Shown here: positions 6,092-7,865 of the stretch, piece by piece
Layout of the letters: each line of letters starts with the position of its first letter
Position numbering within the stretch: position 1 is the stretch's first letter
Assembly (NCBI GenBank): GCA_030613145.1
Contig: JAUWMM010000072.1
Location: forward strand, 1-7,865
Origin: Desulfobacterales bacterium
GTDB taxonomy: Bacteria > Desulfobacterota > Desulfobacteria > Desulfobacterales > C00003060
Length of the DNA stretch: 7,865 bases
Reading direction: 5' to 3'
Program-made: the position numbers and the translations under genes
The notes under the pieces: model-generated
Told to the model about the DNA's origin: nothing
Seen by the model: only the letters and a program-made list of their open reading frames with translations
Database searches by the model: none

Positions 6092-6116
6092 CTTCCAGTA
6101 TTCAATACTCAGGAAG
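6092..6116. repeat. hairpin in gap/tsaD divergent region
   Basis: CTTCC (6092-6096) and GGAAG (6112-6116) enclose the near-palindrome AGTATTCAATACT (6097-6109), with a 2-nt bulge on the right side. The dyad could be a regulator site for either divergent gene or a small dispersed repeat. No T-run follows on either strand. Confidence 0.4.
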
Positions 6117-6133
6117 CCCCCAGATCGCAAGAC

Positions 6134-6159
6134 CTTTTTCCGTTTTTTTATGGAAAAAG
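6134..6159. repeat. 8-bp stem upstream of tsaD
   Basis: CTTTTTCC (6134-6141) and GGAAAAAG (6152-6159) pair perfectly around a 10-nt T-rich loop. It is AT-rich and lacks a terminal T-run directly after the stem, so I do not call it a terminator. The rest of 6160-6287 is AT-rich DNA that probably holds the tsaD promoter, but I see no convincing -35/-10 pair. Confidence 0.35.
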
Positions 6160-6287
6160 CAGATGTGGCTTTTTGTACCTTGATTTTTCAAGCTGTTGAG
6201 CATATTAGTAATATCCTTGGTCCGTTGTTAATAGTCGAGTTCATTTTGTTCTTTTTGTTTATTGGCTTAACACTAGAAAAGGCATTC

Positions 6288-7358
6288 ATGAGCACACACA
6301 GGATAATCCTGGGAATCGAAACCTCTTGCGACGAGACAGCCGCTGCAGTGACCTCTGGTGGGCACACCATCTTGTCCAGTGTGGTCTGGTCTCAGGTAGC
6401 CACCCACCATCCTTACGGCGGCGTTGTACCGGAGCTGGCATCCCGAAAGCATATGGAAAAAATTGTTCCTGTGGTAGAAAAGGCCCTGGCGGATTCCGGC
6501 ACAGATTCGAACAGCATTGACGGCGTAGCTGTCACCTGTGGGCCCGGCTTGGTGGGCGCGCTACTGGTGGGACTCTCCTTTGCCAAGGCATTTGCCTATG
6601 CCAGGGGGCTCCCCCTGACAGGGGTCAATCACCTGCACGGGCACATTGCCGCAGTCTACCTTGAGCCTGACCCACCACCCTTCCCTTTTGTGGCACTCCT
6701 GACCTCCGGAGGGCATACAAACCTTTGCTATGTGGCAGGACCTATGAAGTTTGAACACATGGGCCAAACCAGAGACGACGCCGCAGGCGAGGCCTTCGAC
6801 AAGGTGGCAAAGATCCTCGGCTTGGGATATCCCGGGGGTATGGTTATTGACCAGCTTTCCCAACAAGGAGATCCGGACCGAATACGCTTCCCAAGAGCAT
6901 TCCTTGATAAGACCGGGTTTGATTTCAGTTTCAGCGGCCTCAAAACAGCTGTTGCCCGATATATACAAGGTGAAAAAGAGGGAACGTTAAGAATTCCGGA
7001 TATTGCAGCCGGTTTTCAAGAAGCAGTGGTTGACGTGCTCGTTCAAAAGGGGATCTCTGCAGCAAAGGCCAAGTCTTGTCAGCACCTGGCCCTGGTTGGG
7101 GGCGTGGCCTCAAACCGCAGGCTTCGGGAGCGAATTAAAGAATCAGCGCAGGAGGCCGGCATTGCAGTCCATATGCCGGGTCCTGAGCTTTGCACAGATA
7201 ATGCGGCCATGATTGCCGCCATGGGGTACCATCAACTCCGTAAGAGAAAAAACTCATCCCAGCCTGAGTCTGCCGCGGGCGAAAGATGGCGGACAGTCCT
7301 GGACTTGGATGCCTATTCCAAGACGAGCCACTCCGGACGTCTGGGTGTTGTTAGATAG
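6288..7358 (+). CDS. tsaD: tRNA N6-adenosine threonylcarbamoyltransferase
   Basis: This is a 356-residue Kae1/Gcp/YgjD-family enzyme. With TsaB and TsaE it transfers threonylcarbamoyl from TC-AMP to A37 of ANN-decoding tRNAs (t6A), an essential cytoplasmic step. It opens with ILGIETSCDET (7-17), the ASKHA-fold phosphate 1 motif. PELASRKHMEKI (48-59) and VTCGPGLVGAL (82-92) are family signatures. The iron-binding HxxxH is in NHLHGH (His115 and His119), and the third metal ligand Asp304 is in CTDNAAM. TSGGHT (139-144), DDAAGEAFDKVAK (163-175) and LVGGVASNRRLR (269-280) are also present. Length is slightly above the usual 335-345 because of a C-terminal tail after about 340. The start at 6288 is chosen because the family begins here and AAAAGG (6277-6282) precedes it. 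The frame is open upstream to an ATG at 6150, adding 46 hydrophobic residues foreign to the family. It is transcribed divergently from gap. Confidence 0.95.
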   Translation: MSTHRIILGIETSCDETAAAVTSGGHTILSSVVWSQVATHHPYGGVVPELASRKHMEKIVPVVEKALADSGTDSNSIDGVAVTCGPGLVGALLVGLSFAKAFAYARGLPLTGVNHLHGHIAAVYLEPDPPPFPFVALLTSGGHTNLCYVAGPMKFEHMGQTRDDAAGEAFDKVAKILGLGYPGGMVIDQLSQQGDPDRIRFPRAFLDKTGFDFSFSGLKTAVARYIQGEKEGTLRIPDIAAGFQEAVVDVLVQKGISAAKAKSCQHLALVGGVASNRRLRERIKESAQEAGIAVHMPGPELCTDNAAMIAAMGYHQLRKRKNSSQPESAAGERWRTVLDLDAYSKTSHSGRLGVVR

Positions 7359-7440
7359 GGGTCCTGAGAAAATCTTATTAGGTTAGGTGACAGTATCCCC
7401 TTTAGAAGGCTCTTTGGCACTAACTTATGGATACTCGAAA
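7359..7440. other. non-coding spacer after tsaD
   Basis: No reading frame, clear terminator hairpin or promoter is visible in this stretch. It is the first part of a 406-bp gap without genes; the remainder is taken up by the repeats listed next. Confidence 0.4.
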
Positions 7441-7518
7441 CTGGTTACTGGATGCTGGATAATGAAAATCCGAATCATACGCATCAAGAATATCCAGTAT
7501 TCAGCATCAAGTAACCAG
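7441..7518. repeat. 78-nt fold-back repeat
   Basis: The left arm starts CTGGTTACTGGATGCTG (7441-7457). The right arm, read in reverse complement from 7518 to 7502, is CTGGTTACTTGATGCTG: 16 of 17 match. Beyond this core the right arm has ACTGGATA where the left has only GGATA, a small indel. The loop is about 7462-7490. No flanking direct repeat is seen, so this looks like a short palindromic intergenic repeat rather than a complete transposable unit. It could form a hairpin at the 3' end of the tsaD transcript. Confidence 0.6.
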
Positions 7519-7540
7519 TATCTGTCTGGACAGATGTACT
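7517..7540. repeat. small hairpin next to the 78-nt fold-back
   Basis: TCTGTC (7521-7526) and GACAGA (7529-7534) form a stem extended by AGTA (7517-7520) with TACT (7537-7540) across a 2-nt bulge. With only 2 nt between the inner arms it would need to open partly to form as RNA. It is probably part of the same compound repeat. Confidence 0.4.
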
Positions 7541-7571
7541 GATTCTCGATTCTTTTATAGAATTTGATAAC

Positions 7572-7708
7572 CAATGTCATTAACTTAATCTCAAAATCTC
7601 CCCCCTTTTATAAAGGGGGGGATTTCTCGGAAGAGATTGAATATCCCCCTAAATCCCCCTTTTTTAAAGGGGGACCTTAAAGGAACGGTTCTTAAGTTAA
7701 TGACATTG
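7572..7708. mobile_element. 137-bp MITE-like element with C/G-tract hairpins
   Basis: The ends are perfect 17-bp inverted repeats: CAATGTCATTAACTTAA at 7572-7588, and its exact reverse complement at 7692-7708. Inside are two hairpins made of CCCCCTTT and AAAGGGGG tracts (about 7594-7625 and 7654-7674). The first is enclosed by AATCTC (7587-7592) and GAGATT (7633-7638). Immediately outside are AATTTGATAAC (7561-7571) and AATTGATAAC (7709-7718), the same sequence but for one T, which looks like a target duplication of about 10 bp. No protein is encoded. It lies 56 bp before rfbA and probably displaced or altered its promoter. Confidence 0.7.
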
Positions 7709-7750
7709 AATTGATAACTACATTTTTCTGAAAGACTATAGAAAAATTAG

Positions 7751-7763
7751 AAAGGGGTGATCC
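7751..7763 (+). promoter_or_regulatory. extended ribosome binding site of rfbA
   Basis: AAAGGGGTGATCC lies directly before the ATG at 7765. It differs at one position from AAGGAGGTGATCC, the full complement of the conserved 3' end of bacterial 16S rRNA, so pairing could reach well past the usual five or six bases. Confidence 0.7.
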
Positions 7764-7764
7764 A

Positions 7765-7865
7765 ATGAAGGCCTTGGTACTGTCGGGGGGCAAGGGAACC
7801 AGACTCAGACCGCTGACCCATACCATGCCCAAACAACTTGTTCCAGAGGCCAATGAGCCAATCTT
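7765..7865 (+). CDS. rfbA: glucose-1-phosphate thymidylyltransferase, long form, N-terminal part
   Basis: Only the first 33 codons are inside the window; the gene runs off the right edge. The product starts [18 protein letters not shown], the nucleotide-binding signature of sugar-1-phosphate nucleotidyltransferases, followed by [15 protein letters not shown]. The wording THT.PKQLVP.AN.PI points to the long-form RmlA/RfbA branch, which makes dTDP-glucose from dTTP and glucose 1-phosphate for rhamnose and other deoxysugars of surface polysaccharide. The position before the final Pro-Ile is Glu where Lys is commonly seen (ANKP). Related UDP- or dTDP-sugar pyrophosphorylases cannot be fully excluded from so short a piece. 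It is preceded by an unusually extended ribosome site and, further upstream, the 137-bp repeat. It is probably the first gene of its own unit. Confidence 0.8.
   Translation, partial: MKALVLSGGKGTRLRPLTHTMPKQLVPEANEPI

Noticed and set aside
5945..6130. 61-codon minus-strand frame upstream of gap
   Set aside because: Most of it lies inside the inverted repeat element and it shows no protein-like features.
7594..7674. C/G-tract hairpins as intrinsic terminators of tsaD
   Set aside because: The stems are strong but no T-run follows on the plus strand, and they lie inside the inverted-repeat unit more than 230 bp after the stop. They may still reduce read-through.
1..7865. CRISPR array, tRNA or rRNA gene
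   Set aside because: I found no regularly spaced direct repeats and no cloverleaf or rRNA-like sequence; the repeats present are inverted and solitary.

Overview
The window looks like part of a bacterial chromosome of moderate GC content, most plausibly from the Desulfobacterota (the former sulfate-reducing Deltaproteobacteria). This rests on a plant-type DapB, a long-form RmlA/RfbA, an atypical long GAPDH, and intergenic DNA rich in small fold-back repeats. No rRNA or other taxonomic marker is present, so the placement is inference.

Layout from left to right. (1) 1-346: intergenic DNA holding a 178-bp near-symmetrical fold-back element (68-245, flanked by TAA) and a 30-bp palindrome just before dapB. 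(2) 347-2445, plus strand: dapB and glgC, 2 bp apart, a tight two-gene unit pairing lysine/peptidoglycan precursor synthesis with ADP-glucose (glycogen) synthesis. (3) 5873-2461, minus strand: gap, then a ParA-family ATPase, then an unrecognised 417-residue protein. That protein has a transposase-like helix-turn-helix, a probable coiled coil, a Pro-rich linker, one transmembrane helix and a helical repeat domain. It ends 15 bp from the convergent glgC. The ParA and HTH-TM proteins both begin MAGRK, and no ParB is present. (4) 5874-6287: divergent region between gap and tsaD, containing a 142-bp fold-back element (5899-6040) flanked by GAGTT repeats. (5) 6288-7358, plus strand: tsaD, the t6A tRNA-modification enzyme. 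(6) 7359-7764: non-coding DNA with a 78-nt fold-back, and a 137-bp element with 17-bp perfect inverted ends, two C-tract/G-tract hairpins and flanking near-identical direct repeats. (7) 7765 to the right edge: the start of rfbA/rmlA, cut off by the window.

Most genes are core metabolism (lysine, glycogen, central carbon, tRNA modification, nucleotide sugars). The strongest candidate for an undescribed system is the ParA plus membrane-anchored HTH protein pair. It looks like a positioning or partition module whose DNA-binding partner is fixed in the membrane. The second theme is three sequence-unrelated miniature fold-back elements, each in the upstream region of a gene.
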